Positions 42,840-51,987 are shown, numbered from the stretch's first letter. The stretch: DNA of 64,000 nucleotides from Paenibacillus sp. EZ-K15 (GCF_002573715.1 NZ_PDHM01000021.1:248001-312000); one strand, 5' to 3'. Translations and numbers: made by a program. The notes: generated by a model not told the origin, from the letters alone.

Positions 42840-44831
42840 TTAGTGACTAATCGGTAAAGTATAGTAATTAAATGCTTGATCCAATAAGGCACTAGCCTCT
42901 TGACGTTTCAAAAGTTCTTTTGAACGGAAGTTCACGGAGCCATCAGATTTAACCTTGGTATCCGGGTCCATGATCCCTTGGGATATAAGCGCTTTGATGG
43001 CTTCAACTGCCCAGGCATCCGTTGTGCCACTCAGTTTAACCTTCGTTCTAGGCTCTACCTGTTTCAGGTTTTGGATCATCACCGCCGCCATTTGTCTAGT
43101 GATCGGAGAATTAGGCTGATAATTAGGCAGTCCGGCTTTCATCTGCTTCTTATTGAGTTCAATCATGTAAGGCTGTTTATGCCACCCATGGGCGCGAAGT
43201 AGCACTTCTGAGAATTCACTTTGAGTCATCGTTCCTTTTGGATCAAAGGTATGGGAAGACTTCCCGTTCATGACTTTCAAAGCCTTGAGATTGTTAATAT
43301 ATGATTTATACTTACTATTCGCAGGTACATCAGAGAAAGGTGAATCAACGTTAACTTTTTCTGAAAATGCAACTAAGTCTGGTAGACCCGTAGAATACAT
43401 ATATGCAATATGGCCAGCTGCGTTTTTCTTAAACGTCATTTTAGTACCTGATTCATCTTCGAACAATAAAGGGTGGATCATTTTCAGCGTATGCTTGCCT
43501 GAAGCTGTTTCCGTAACTAATTTCCCGTTCGAATAAGAAACCATAGTCCTTGAGGCCTCCATACGCGTGTTTTTATATAATCCGACATACGCTTTGGCTT
43601 GCTGCTCACTGATTGCCGAATAGGTTGGCTTTGAAACTTCTGTCTTTCTTGGATAATAGTGATTCATAAACGCTTCATACACGTCAATGCTCACATAGGG
43701 GTTGTCGTCATTGTTGGACATATACAAGGCTACATTTTTCTCAGGCAGAATAACAATCAGGGATGAATGCCCTGTAACATTCCCTCCTTTTAGAATCACA
43801 TGTTGACCATTCATCTTCTCATTGAAGTAGCCTTCGAACCCGATTGTTGTAAGAGGAATCGTTTTATCAGCAAAAAACTGGTATGTGTGCATTTGCTCTA
43901 TGCTTTTTTGGCTCACAATTTCTTTGCCATCATACTTTCCTTTGTTCAGATGCATTAAGAGATACTTTGCCATGTCATCTGCTGTTGAGATGATACCACC
44001 TTCAGGTTTTTCTGTAGGCATAGTTCCATCCATGGGGATCTTTTCACCCTTCGGTCCATAGTGAGCAGCCATTCTGCCTAATAGTTCGGGCGTAAACCGT
44101 ACATTCGTTGAGGTCATGCCTAACGGGTTGAAAATGTTTTTCTCCATATACTTCGAATAGGGCATTCCCGAGACGTTCTCTACCGCATACCCCGCTAGCA
44201 AAAACCCAAAATTGTCATAAACGTATGCTTCTCCCGGAGGCCTCACAACCGCTGACATATGTGATTTGACAAAATCCTTTATTGGAAAGTTTTTGTTAAC
44301 ATATTCCGGTGAATAATACGAAGAGATATCGGGTGATTCAAATCCGGTTGCATAGGTAAGCAGATCATACATGGTCAGCTTTTTCCCCGTTTTATTCGGA
44401 ATCTTCACTCCTCCTAAGTACTTTTGAATGTCGCCTCGTAAATCGATTTTCCCCTTATCGACCATCTGCATAGCCGCCAAGGCCGTGAATGTCTTGGTAA
44501 CAGAGCCGATCTGGAAAACGGTGTCTTTATCAACGGGAATCTTCTTTTCTTTGTCAGCATAACCGTAACCTTTGCTTAGTAACACTTTCCCATCGCCCAC
44601 GACCGCAAAATTAGAACCGACTGTGTTATACTTCTTCATCACGTCCGCAAAAACGCTATCTGCAAATGCTTCTAGCTCCTTGGCATCGCGGGGCCCCTCC
44701 AAGCTAGAACTTACAGATGCAATGGGTGTGGCCATTGTTGCGCTAGCTGTCGAGCTGCTAGCTGGGATACATGCGGTCGTTGCCATAGCGGATAATAGCA
44801 GAACCGCGATGGTGCGAGTCTTTTTTTTCAT
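42840..44831 (-). CDS. Secreted serine hydrolase (beta-lactamase family) with SLH domains
   Basis: A 663-residue exported protein. The signal sequence (MKKKTRTIAVLLLSAMATTA) ends at a possible but weak lipobox Cys21. The class C beta-lactamase/D-peptidase domain (about 50-390) has SxxK (S110-VTK) and YxN (YDN, about 205-207). A C-terminal DUF-like extension follows. Two S-layer homology regions come from about 545 (FSDVPANSKYKSYINNLKAL; TDAWAVEAIKALISQGIMDP), which would anchor it to pyruvylated wall polymer. ATG 44831 has AGGAG 9 bases upstream; a longer in-frame start at 44963 lacks a site. Likely a surface D,D-peptidase or esterase. Confidence 0.87.
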   Translation of the reverse strand: MKKKTRTIAVLLLSAMATTACIPASSSTASATMATPIASVSSSLEGPRDAKELEAFADSVFADVMKKYNTVGSNFAVVGDGKVLLSKGYGYADKEKKIPVDKDTVFQIGSVTKTFTALAAMQMVDKGKIDLRGDIQKYLGGVKIPNKTGKKLTMYDLLTYATGFESPDISSYYSPEYVNKNFPIKDFVKSHMSAVVRPPGEAYVYDNFGFLLAGYAVENVSGMPYSKYMEKNIFNPLGMTSTNVRFTPELLGRMAAHYGPKGEKIPMDGTMPTEKPEGGIISTADDMAKYLLMHLNKGKYDGKEIVSQKSIEQMHTYQFFADKTIPLTTIGFEGYFNEKMNGQHVILKGGNVTGHSSLIVILPEKNVALYMSNNDDNPYVSIDVYEAFMNHYYPRKTEVSKPTYSAISEQQAKAYVGLYKNTRMEASRTMVSYSNGKLVTETASGKHTLKMIHPLLFEDESGTKMTFKKNAAGHIAYMYSTGLPDLVAFSEKVNVDSPFSDVPANSKYKSYINNLKALKVMNGKSSHTFDPKGTMTQSEFSEVLLRAHGWHKQPYMIELNKKQMKAGLPNYQPNSPITRQMAAVMIQNLKQVEPRTKVKLSGTTDAWAVEAIKALISQGIMDPDTKVKSDGSVNFRSKELLKRQEASALLDQAFNYYTLPISH

Positions 44832-45347
44832 ACATGGTCTCTCCTCAAAATGTATTTGCCTCATAACAACTGGCTGAACCGAGTATGGCAAAAGGCTTGT
44901 CATATCAACAAGTGTCATTTCGTCACCCACAATGCCAAGACACTTCAAAATGTCATATGACAATTAGGCACTAGGATTTATGACCATAAAAGATTGCTCA
45001 ACAAGTATCAAGAATTTGGATGAAATGGTCGTTCAAGTGAAAGATGCATTCCTAAAACTGGGGAAGAGCTCACAGGTGTTAAAATAAACCATTAGACTCG
45101 AATTTTCACACAGTATTTTTTGAACCTCCGACTTCAGTTTAATCACTTTAATTAAGTAAAGTATTATAGTTCTAGTTAAAATGGTACCAAACGATGGATA
45201 AATATTCCACTACAGCAGGGAATCTTTTATCGATAGGCGCACCACCGCCGCTCTATTAATCCAGTGTAACAAGAAGAAGCCGCCCCTCCTGCTAGAAAGG
45301 GGACAGCTTCTTTTCAATCCTATATGAAACTTAAACAAGATGCCAAA
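44832..45347. other. Intergenic stretch with a short orphan ORF
   Basis: A plus-strand frame of 35 codons at 44980-45087 (TIKDCSTSIKNLDEMVVQVK) looks like a piece of a helical protein but has no clear ribosome site; it may be a gene remnant. The rest is AT-rich. The MFS gene's terminator lies at 45272-45314. Confidence 0.35.
45272..45314 (-). terminator. Terminator of the MFS transporter
   Basis: AGAAGC-CG-CCCCT pairs with AGGGG-AC-GCTTCT around a 9-base loop; A-run and T-run flank it, so it may work both ways. It lies 34 bases past the stop at 45348. Confidence 0.75.
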
Positions 45348-46535
45348 CTACCTCCGCGCATATCCAGCAAGCTTCTTGCTCACGCAGACCATGACTACGG
45401 CAAGGCCAAGAAAATACAAGGGCATCACGATTAACGAGCCATTGTGAAGAAGACTCATGCCGCTCGTAATCAGGCTGACAACAATGTAATAACCCAATCC
45501 GAAGATCGCTCCTGCCGTTCCGAGCACATCTCCATATTGGTTCAGCGCTAGACTAAGGCAATTCGGAATCGCCATTCCGATGCCGAGCAGCAGAATAAAA
45601 ATACACGCTACCATGAACACCATATCCATTAAAGTGGCGTTAATTCCGCTAACAGCAAGAACGGTAAGGCAAAGGGCCCCCAGCATCGTAATGATCGTGC
45701 CGATCACGATAATGCGCTCAGCCTGGAACCTGGTCAGCAGTTTCTTCGACAGCATCGCACCTAAGATGGATGACATCGCAACAAAGATACCGAAGAAACC
45801 AAAGCCACCGGGGCTCATCTGAAAAAATTCAATAAAAATAAACGGGGCCTCCGCATAGTAACTGAACAATATGCCGTTGGTGGCTCCAATGAGAAAACCG
45901 AATCCCCATATTCTGGGGTCAGAGACCAGGCGCTTGCCCACGGAGAGGGTGTTAATCTTCGAGACCGCCTTTACCCTGGTTTCAGGCAGAGAAGTCCAGG
46001 TATACAACAAAATGGCGGCGCTCATCAAAACCAACGTCAAGAACACTGCTCTGAAACCAAGAGATTGATCCACCCATCCGCCAATGAGCGGCCCAATAGC
46101 GGGCGTAAACGCAAGCGCTGCCGAAATCTGGGCAAACACCGCATGACGCTTGGCTCCATCGATACTCTCACGCAAAATGGTTTGGGTGACGACCGAGCCG
46201 GTGCTGGCACCAAAAGCCTGAATGAATCGGCTCACCAATAACCATTCGGCCGAACCGGATAGATAGCAGCCCAAGCTGCCTAATCCATAAACCAGGATGC
46301 CCCACAGCATAGCAGGACGACGTCCGATGGAATCCGAAAGCCTTCCCCAGCAAAACACTCCGAAGGCAAAACCTAAGAAGTAAATGCTGAGCGTTAGTTG
46401 GATTGCATTGTTGCTTGCTCCCAATTGATGGGCAATGTCCGGTAATGAAGGTGTATATATCGTTTCACTAATTTGTGGGAAACCCACAAGGATAATTAAT
46501 AACCATATGGATGGATTTGAGATTTTTCTTTGCAC
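45348..46535 (-). CDS. Bcr/CflA-family MFS multidrug exporter
   Basis: A 395-residue MFS protein with 12 hydrophobic helices. It begins NPSIWLLIILVGFPQISETIYTPSLPDIA, the Bcr/CflA opening, and carries motif A (GRLSDSIGRRPAML) between TM2 and TM3. It exports drugs or metabolites by proton antiport. I place the start at GTG 46535, since AAGGGGG lies 9 bases upstream. An ATG at 46556 has no site and another ATG abuts the G-run. It is next to the siderophore-binding gene, so siderophore export is possible but unproven. Confidence 0.88.
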   Translation of the reverse strand: MQRKISNPSIWLLIILVGFPQISETIYTPSLPDIAHQLGASNNAIQLTLSIYFLGFAFGVFCWGRLSDSIGRRPAMLWGILVYGLGSLGCYLSGSAEWLLVSRFIQAFGASTGSVVTQTILRESIDGAKRHAVFAQISAALAFTPAIGPLIGGWVDQSLGFRAVFLTLVLMSAAILLYTWTSLPETRVKAVSKINTLSVGKRLVSDPRIWGFGFLIGATNGILFSYYAEAPFIFIEFFQMSPGGFGFFGIFVAMSSILGAMLSKKLLTRFQAERIIVIGTIITMLGALCLTVLAVSGINATLMDMVFMVACIFILLLGIGMAIPNCLSLALNQYGDVLGTAGAIFGLGYYIVVSLITSGMSLLHNGSLIVMPLYFLGLAVVMVCVSKKLAGYARR

Positions 46536-46898
46536 AGCTAACATCCCCCTTATCATTTCAAAAAATCTCTAGTTGGCTGGCAAAGAAATTACGGGATCGG
46601 GGGTTTGCATTTCGTTAGTCTAGTAAATGAAAGCATAAAAAGTCACCTTTTTTTCTGAATAAGGGGGTTATATCTACCGAGTATTATAGCAGAATTGCAG
46701 GCAAAATGCGCTCTTGAGCTCTTGATTCTCCCTCCCACGGGAAGCCTTACACTTTGGGCCAGGGGCAGCAAAAACAGAAAAATGAGAGAAGGTTTTATTT
46801 TTTTGAGGAATTGATTGCTCGTACTTGCATCACAATCAAAAAACAAGGCACCCGCCATCCCTGAAAACTTACAGGACCATGCGAGCACCTTTTATTTA
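46536..46898. other. Intergenic stretch upstream of the MFS gene
   Basis: Contains the MFS promoter region and, at its far end, the terminator of the siderophore-binding gene (46838-46893). No gene was recognised; minus-strand frames here lack ribosome sites. Confidence 0.4.
46838..46893 (-). terminator. Terminator of the siderophore-binding gene
   Basis: On the minus strand AAGGTGCTCGC...CCTG pairs imperfectly with CAGG...GCGGGTGCCTT and is followed by six T residues, directly after the stop at 46899. Confidence 0.7.
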
Positions 46899-47906
46899 TC
46901 AATTCTTCTTGGAGAGCCATTCTGCCAATTCTTCCGTCTGGGCTAGAACGGCAAGCGGATCGTAATACCAGGAACGCTCCTCGGGCCATACATACATGTT
47001 CCCCTTATTGACCGCAGGGAGACTACCCCAAATCGGATCCGCTCGGAAATCTTCGATCGTACGCGTATTGGACGTCATAATAATGTAATCGCCCGCGTAT
47101 TTTCCTATCATTTCAGCCGTTAACTCAGCCCATTGCTTCTCTAATATTTCCGCAGCCACCCCGCCCGGAGGCTTTCTTCCCAATGCCTGATAGACAGGCT
47201 GACCGCCACGGCCGAAATTATCACCGTACACCCAGGTTGTCTTCTCGCCGTCTTCCAAAATGCTAAAGGTCGCATCCGCCGGAATCGCTGCATCGACTTT
47301 AGCTTTGGCTGCGGCAATACGCCGATCATACTCCTCCAGCCAGGTTTTGGCTTCCTCTTCCTTACCAAATAACTCGCCGAAATAAGTCAACTCTTCATGG
47401 GCATTCTTTAAATCTCCATATGGAATGACGATAGTGGGTGCGATTTTGCTTAGCTGTTCATAGGTTGATTCCCCATTGCCGGTAATGATGAGATCCGGGT
47501 TTAAAGCCATGACTTTCTCGACCGACGGTTTTCCGTAATCCCCGATATCCTCGATTCCTTTTAAGGATTCTTTAAAATAATAATTTTTGATGGTTAGCCC
47601 CGGCGCTCCAACCGGAATGACATCAAGCGCAATCAGGCTGCCCAAATATTCTTCTGCGACGATGCGCTTCGGACTCACCGGAACTTCGATATCGCCATTG
47701 ACGGTAGAAACGGTTTTCACTTTGGATTCTTCCGCCGAATTCGTATCCAGCGCTTGCAATGAATCATTAGCTGCGGTCGGTACGGTCTCCGTGTTATTTC
47801 CCTTACTTGTCTCTCCTGCTCCACAGGCACTGAGCATAAATGCCAGAAAGAGCACTGCGGTAACAAGAGTTACACGCCTTCTGCTTAAACTACGAAAAGA
47901 AAACAC
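46899..47906 (-). CDS. Iron-siderophore ABC transporter substrate-binding lipoprotein
   Basis: A 335-residue FecB/FhuD-type binding protein. The signal peptide ends at lipobox LSAC (C28), followed by a Ser/Thr/Glu-rich tether. Binding-domain segments are KRIVAEEYLGSLIALDVIPVG, VMALNPDLIITGN and the C-terminal RADPIWGSLPAVNKGNMYVW. A near-perfect Fur box lies just upstream (47928-47946). No permease or ATPase genes are nearby, so it must share a transporter encoded elsewhere. It is paired with the AraC/binding-protein fusion upstream. Confidence 0.92.
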   Translation of the reverse strand: MFSFRSLSRRRVTLVTAVLFLAFMLSACGAGETSKGNNTETVPTAANDSLQALDTNSAEESKVKTVSTVNGDIEVPVSPKRIVAEEYLGSLIALDVIPVGAPGLTIKNYYFKESLKGIEDIGDYGKPSVEKVMALNPDLIITGNGESTYEQLSKIAPTIVIPYGDLKNAHEELTYFGELFGKEEEAKTWLEEYDRRIAAAKAKVDAAIPADATFSILEDGEKTTWVYGDNFGRGGQPVYQALGRKPPGGVAAEILEKQWAELTAEMIGKYAGDYIIMTSNTRTIEDFRADPIWGSLPAVNKGNMYVWPEERSWYYDPLAVLAQTEELAEWLSKKN

Positions 47907-47927
47907 TTTATATCCCCCTTATGTATC

Positions 47928-47946
47928 GATAACGATAATCATTCTC
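47928..47946 (-). promoter_or_regulatory. Fur box upstream of the siderophore-binding gene
   Basis: GATAACGATAATCATTCTC matches the 19-base Fur consensus GATAATGATAATCATTATC at 17 positions. It lies 22 bases before the start codon of the lipoprotein gene, so iron should repress transcription. Confidence 0.88.
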
Positions 47947-48001
47947 ATATAAACATTACCTCCTGTCCCCTCCAATGGCTATGCCTTAAAATGATGTCTA
48001 C

Positions 48002-49618
48002 TCATGCAAATTTATGATGTCCTGTCAGCACTTTCATTAATTCGCGCAGCTGTGCTTGCGAGGAGATGGGATCATATCCGAAGAATAATTCCGGTTGATT
48101 CAGAACATAGACTCGATTGTGCCGTACCGCATCCAAATGCCGCCAATCCGGTGATCTGAACAGTGCTTTGACGCGCTCCAGACCGTAGGGATGGTTAGGT
48201 AATGACGTTATGAATATATGATCGGCCACGTAAGAAGCGACCTTGCCGATTGCCGCTTCCACATATCCGCGGCGATGGAGCCCTTCATCCACCAGCCCGG
48301 CAGGCGGATGAAATCCAATATCGTCGTATAGAATCTGGCTCCCTCTGCCAAAACTGCCGCTGAAGCAATAGGCTGTCTCCGCGCAAAATTCCCAGACGAT
48401 GGCGCTTCCCCGCTTACTAAGCACTCCATTGAGTACCTCATTCGAGTGATCGACCCGTTCGTTGTAACGCGACAGCCATTCCTCCGCTGCCGCATCTTTA
48501 TCTATAGCGGAAGCGATGAAGCGGAATTGCTCGCGCCAGCTCATCGTCTTGAACGGCAGCTCCAGGACAGGCGCCAAAGCGAGTAGCGCCTTGTTCTCAA
48601 TTGCCGAATCGTAGCTGATAATCAGATCCGGATTGGATGAAGCTATCGTCTCATAATAATGATCGAATGCGAGAGCATACGGGTCGAAACGATGGTCTGC
48701 ACTCAGATGATTGCTGTATGGGGTCTGCTGAAGCCAAGGGGTATACACCCCCAGCTCAGGTGTAACGCCAAGCGCCAACAAGGATGCCGTATGGTTTAGG
48801 TTCAATGCGGTGATTCGCTTCGGTTTACGTTTATAAGCCGTGGGAGACATGCCTACGGCTTCCTTGAATTTACGGCTGAGGTACAAGCCCTCCTTATACC
48901 CTACTTCCTGTGCCAGCGTATTTAAATCTTGCGACCCGGTCAACAGTCGTTCTTGCGTTTTACGTATTCGAAACAGGGTCAAGTATTCATTAAAAGTACG
49001 TCCGGTATGCTTGCGAAACTTGCGCGAGAAATGCTCCGGACTAACACCCGCCCTAGCGGCCATCTGCTCTCTTGTCAGATCTTTATAGTAGTTCTCTTCC
49101 ATATACTGCAGGGCTTGTTCCACCCAAGATCGTTGCTGTGAAGATGATCTGGATATCGTCTCCGCATGGATCTCTTGCAGCAGTTTAATGAACAGATGCT
49201 GCAGCTGAAAAGGCTCCCCGTGATTCGCACCTCCCCAGATGCTCTCAAGCTCTCCGGCCAGCCGTAAAATCTCGGACGGAATGTCATGAATCGGAACATT
49301 ACATTCAAGTCCGTAAGATGCGCTGTCATCTACACATAAGCATCGATATTCCATATAAAGCCCCCGTAAAGGCGTTAATCTTATGGACTCCAGCTTGAGT
49401 TCCGTTAGGCTGCCGGAACCAAATACGCTTCCTCTGAAAACCGGATAGGATCGCTCATCCGCATGCAGCAGGCCCTCTCCCTCCTGGATGATCACGATGC
49501 GATAGCTCTGCTCTTGGTGATTTCCGCTGGCGTTCGGAATCTCTTCATCCAATCCCATTAGACGAGTCGGTACGTGAAAAAAATGAGGGGGAAGTTTATT
49601 CGTTGAAGGTAGTGACAC
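48002..49618 (-). CDS. AraC-family regulator fused to a siderophore-binding domain (Btr-like)
   Basis: A 538-residue cytoplasmic protein. After an N-terminal cupin-like region, an AraC DNA-binding domain (about 165-270) reads YYKDLTREQMAARAGVSPEH...RIRKTQERLL. The C-terminal half is a FecB-like substrate-binding domain (about 290-535) with no signal peptide. This is the layout of B. subtilis Btr (YbbB), which senses Fe-bacillibactin and activates uptake genes. GTG 49618 follows AAGGAGGG; the longer frame to 49690 would begin upstream of the Fur box, which therefore lies in the promoter. The neighbouring lipoprotein gene is the likely target. Confidence 0.9.
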   Translation of the reverse strand: MSLPSTNKLPPHFFHVPTRLMGLDEEIPNASGNHQEQSYRIVIIQEGEGLLHADERSYPVFRGSVFGSGSLTELKLESIRLTPLRGLYMEYRCLCVDDSASYGLECNVPIHDIPSEILRLAGELESIWGGANHGEPFQLQHLFIKLLQEIHAETISRSSSQQRSWVEQALQYMEENYYKDLTREQMAARAGVSPEHFSRKFRKHTGRTFNEYLTLFRIRKTQERLLTGSQDLNTLAQEVGYKEGLYLSRKFKEAVGMSPTAYKRKPKRITALNLNHTASLLALGVTPELGVYTPWLQQTPYSNHLSADHRFDPYALAFDHYYETIASSNPDLIISYDSAIENKALLALAPVLELPFKTMSWREQFRFIASAIDKDAAAEEWLSRYNERVDHSNEVLNGVLSKRGSAIVWEFCAETAYCFSGSFGRGSQILYDDIGFHPPAGLVDEGLHRRGYVEAAIGKVASYVADHIFITSLPNHPYGLERVKALFRSPDWRHLDAVRHNRVYVLNQPELFFGYDPISSQAQLRELMKVLTGHHKFA

Positions 49619-49632
49619 GGAACGCCCTCCTT

Positions 49633-49651
49633 GATTATGATAATCATTATC
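49633..49651 (-). promoter_or_regulatory. Fur box upstream of the Btr-like regulator
   Basis: GATTATGATAATCATTATC matches the 19-base Fur consensus at 18 positions. It ends 15 bases before GTG 49618, which supports that start over the upstream ATG. Confidence 0.9.
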
Positions 49652-49884
49652 AATTAATGTGATGTTATTATACCAGATGCTTTGCTCCATCTGTTACGTT
49701 AAATCCATTTCATAAGCTTCCTCCTTCCAAGCAATCATGACGAAGCCTTATCTAAAACATTCGACTTATGTGACGGGTTTCGCCGACCATTCCTGCCCTA
49801 AACCTACATAAGCTCTCCACTTGCTTAAATGTGCTACGCTTGAATTCAGAACCACTCATTCCACAGGGAGGAAGTGTGCACGAT

Positions 49885-50223
49885 ATGATACTGAACCATC
49901 TTAATCTCACTGTCACTGATGTAACTGCGGCAAAGGAATTTTTGCAAACCTATTTCGGACTCAAAATCGGAGGCGAGCGCGGTCAGTCATTTGCAGCGCT
50001 GTTTGACGATCAAGGAATGGTGCTGACTTTAATGCGGGGTACCGAGATTAACTACCCCAAGACGTTTCATATTGGCTTTATTCAGGAAAGCGAAGCGAAG
50101 GTAAATGAACTCTATCAGCGTCTAAAGGATGATGGTTTCGATGTCAAGCCGCCCCAAAGAGCCCACGGATGGACATTTTACATTAAGGCACCGGGCGGGT
50201 TTACTGTCGAAGTTCTGGCCTAA
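49885..50223 (+). CDS. VOC-family (glyoxalase-fold) protein
   Basis: A 112-residue single-module VOC protein. It begins LNHLNLTVTDVTAAKEFLQT, the standard opening with a metal-ligand His, and ends IKAPGGFTVEVLA with the closing Glu ligand. VOC proteins include glyoxalases, dioxygenases and resistance binding proteins, so the role stays open. ATG 49885 has GGGAGG about 11-13 bases upstream; GTG 49876 is too close to it. Terminator at 50270. Confidence 0.85.
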   Translation: MILNHLNLTVTDVTAAKEFLQTYFGLKIGGERGQSFAALFDDQGMVLTLMRGTEINYPKTFHIGFIQESEAKVNELYQRLKDDGFDVKPPQRAHGWTFYIKAPGGFTVEVLA

Positions 50224-50269
50224 TCATCATCGTTACATGGGACAACGCCATTCCTCATCCGCTACACGC

Positions 50270-50297
50270 AAAAGCCCACGCATCACGCGTGGGCTCT
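50270..50297. terminator. Bidirectional terminator
   Basis: AAAAGCCCACGC-ATCA-CGCGTGGGCTCTT: stem of about 10 pairs with GC core, between converging genes ending at 50223 and 50313. Confidence 0.8.
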
Positions 50298-50312
50298 TAT
50301 GTTATGTCAGGC

Positions 50313-50849
50313 TTAATAAAGCTCCCATGTCTCCGTGCATAACGTCAGCAAAGAATCCGCAACCCGCTCGCAGTCCTCATAGCCCAAGCTGCCGGAATGC
50401 GCGAACAGAATCGGATATTCACCGTTTACCGGCTCTTCCCTCATATCGAACATATAATGATTTCCGCTTCCATCCATAGCAAACGATACAGCCTTCGGCA
50501 TATACTCCGGCAGCTCGTAAGCCAGGTTCATCTCCCTCAGGTCATCCGTGCTAAAGAACTGAAAAAGACGTTCTCCCTGTTGAAATTCCCCGCCGTTGGA
50601 ATACTTCAATAAGTCCAAATAGCTTGCGGGGAAATTCCTCTGGGGCAGCTTCCAGCCTGCAGGATCGAGCGGCGTATATTGATCGTAAAAGGGAGACGTT
50701 TTGTGAAAAGGATTCACTTGTCTTCCCTTGATTTCATCCATTTCTTGCGTAGACAGCTCCGTATTCCACTCCTTAACAAAACGAGTCATTTGTTCACCGG
50801 TCGCGCCGGAACGTTTGTCATACGGGTGCTCAAAATTGATATTCCACAT
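50313..50849 (-). CDS. SMI1/KNR4-family (SUKH) protein
   Basis: A 178-residue protein. The SMI1/KNR4 core reads LPQRNFPASYLDLLKYSNGGEF...FFSTDDLREMNLAYEL, with a following GSGNHYMFDMREE strand. Such proteins often neutralise secreted toxins, but the family also has other roles. ATG 50849 is preceded by AGGAAGG 6 bases upstream; an upstream in-frame ATG at 50900 has none. It is the second SUKH protein in the window. No toxin is adjacent. Confidence 0.82.
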   Translation of the reverse strand: MWNINFEHPYDKRSGATGEQMTRFVKEWNTELSTQEMDEIKGRQVNPFHKTSPFYDQYTPLDPAGWKLPQRNFPASYLDLLKYSNGGEFQQGERLFQFFSTDDLREMNLAYELPEYMPKAVSFAMDGSGNHYMFDMREEPVNGEYPILFAHSGSLGYEDCERVADSLLTLCTETWELY

Positions 50850-50933
50850 CTTGGCCTTCCTCCATCCTGGTACTTCCTGTCTTGGATCTTCTCCAATCAT
50901 TATAATGGAAATATCGGAAAGAGGGAGCAGTCA

Positions 50934-51698
50934 TTACAGATGGGATCCTCCACTGGCATCGATGCATTGACCGGTGATCCAGCGGCTGTCCGGAGAAGCC
51001 AGAAATGCTGCAATATCTGCGATATCCCCAGGCTCACCCCATCTTCCGAAGATCGAATAGCCGGCTCCGAATTGGAACGAGGCCGGGTCCTGAAGCATGG
51101 CGGCATTCATGTCAGTAGCAACGAATCCAGGCTGTATCGCATTGATCGTGATTCCGCGGGAACCTAGCTGGCTCGACAGGGAGAGGGTCAGCGAATTGAT
51201 GGCCCCCTTCGTCATCGTATACGCAGGAATATTGGGCAAGGAGATTCGGGTTACCGCAGAAGATAAATTGATAATGCGGCCATCGTCTCGAAGGCGTGGG
51301 AGAGCCTGCTGAATCATGAAGAATGGCGACTTCACGTTCATTCGCATCACTTCATCAAAGCTTTCCTCCGTGGTCTCCTCGATGGTTTCCACTAAGCCGA
51401 TCCCTGCATTGTTGATTAGAATATCGAATTGCGTATTACCGGTTCGTGCTTTTAACGTCTCATCCAGCGACCCATACACGGCACTTATTCCATCCATGGA
51501 AGTAAGATCCGCCCCTACCAAGAAAGCTTCACCTCCGGCCTCGGTTATCTCGCTCACGACCTCTTCCGCGGCCTCATGGTTCTTGCCATAGTGAACGGCT
51601 ACCAACGCTCCTTCCTTTGCCAATCGTATCGCGATGGCACGTCCAATGCCTCGGCTGGAGCCCGTAACCAAAGCAACTTTTCCCGTCAATGTATTCAT
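50934..51698 (-). CDS. SDR-family oxidoreductase
   Basis: A 254-residue classical SDR. The cofactor motif TGSSRGIG is at about 12-19, NNAG follows, the catalytic Ser is in INLSSAVTR and the catalytic pair in YTMTK. It ends GQCIDASGGSHL, as in FabG-like and glucose-dehydrogenase-like enzymes. Substrate not predictable. Intact active site, in contrast with the SDR at 39130. The upstream gap to yitT contains GC-rich hairpins. Confidence 0.9.
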   Translation of the reverse strand: MNTLTGKVALVTGSSRGIGRAIAIRLAKEGALVAVHYGKNHEAAEEVVSEITEAGGEAFLVGADLTSMDGISAVYGSLDETLKARTGNTQFDILINNAGIGLVETIEETTEESFDEVMRMNVKSPFFMIQQALPRLRDDGRIINLSSAVTRISLPNIPAYTMTKGAINSLTLSLSSQLGSRGITINAIQPGFVATDMNAAMLQDPASFQFGAGYSIFGRWGEPGDIADIAAFLASPDSRWITGQCIDASGGSHL

Positions 51699-51806
51699 GT
51701 TCTCATCATCTCCTCTTTTTCTTTCACTTTTAGTTTTATCACAGGCCCCATTTCGAAATATTGCGCTCCTATTCTCGCCTTCCTCTTGATAAACCCCATA
51801 AAAGAT

Positions 51807-51858
51807 GCCCCGCCTGCACGGGGGGGGCTAGAATGTAGGCATTTGCGTCGCCGCCTAC
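51807..51858. other. Two GC-rich hairpins in the SDR/yitT divergent gap
   Basis: GCCCCG...CGGGGC-type arms (from 51807) and GTAGGC (51835-51840) with GCCTAC (51853-51858) form two adjacent hairpins. They lie in what would be the 5' leader of the SDR gene on the minus strand. I could not match them to a known riboswitch. Confidence 0.35.
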
Positions 51859-51878
51859 GCTCAGTGAATTAAAAATCA

Positions 51879-51907
51879 TTTACATTCCATGTAATGATTA
51901 TTATAAT
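51879..51907 (+). promoter_or_regulatory. Consensus-like promoter of yitT
   Basis: TTTACA (51879-51884), 17-base spacer, TATAAT (51902-51907). TGATTAT-T-ATAATGA (51895-51909) overlaps the -10 and matches the 7-1-7 Fur-family box at 12 of 15 positions, too weak to call a binding site. Confidence 0.8.
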
Positions 51908-51944
51908 GAGAATATCAAAAGAGCTGCGCAACCTGTGTTTGCAT

Positions 51945-51987
51945 AAAGCGATTAAAGGATGATTTTTTCCTTTAGTCGCTTTTTTTG
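51945..51987 (+). terminator. Intrinsic terminator inside the yitT leader (possible attenuator)
   Basis: AAAGCGATTAAAGGA pairs with TCCTTTAGTCGCTTT (one mismatch) around an 8-12 base loop and runs into seven T residues. It sits about 30 bases after the expected start of transcription and 33 bases before ATG 52020. No plus-strand gene ends upstream, so its likely role is control of yitT readthrough. Confidence 0.75.

Noticed and set aside
44980..45087. 35-codon plus-strand ORF
   Set aside because: No clear ribosome site or family; kept only as a note in the intergenic entry.
51895..51909. Fur/PerR-type 7-1-7 box over the yitT -10 element
   Set aside because: Only 12 of 15 positions match, and AT-rich promoters give such matches by chance.
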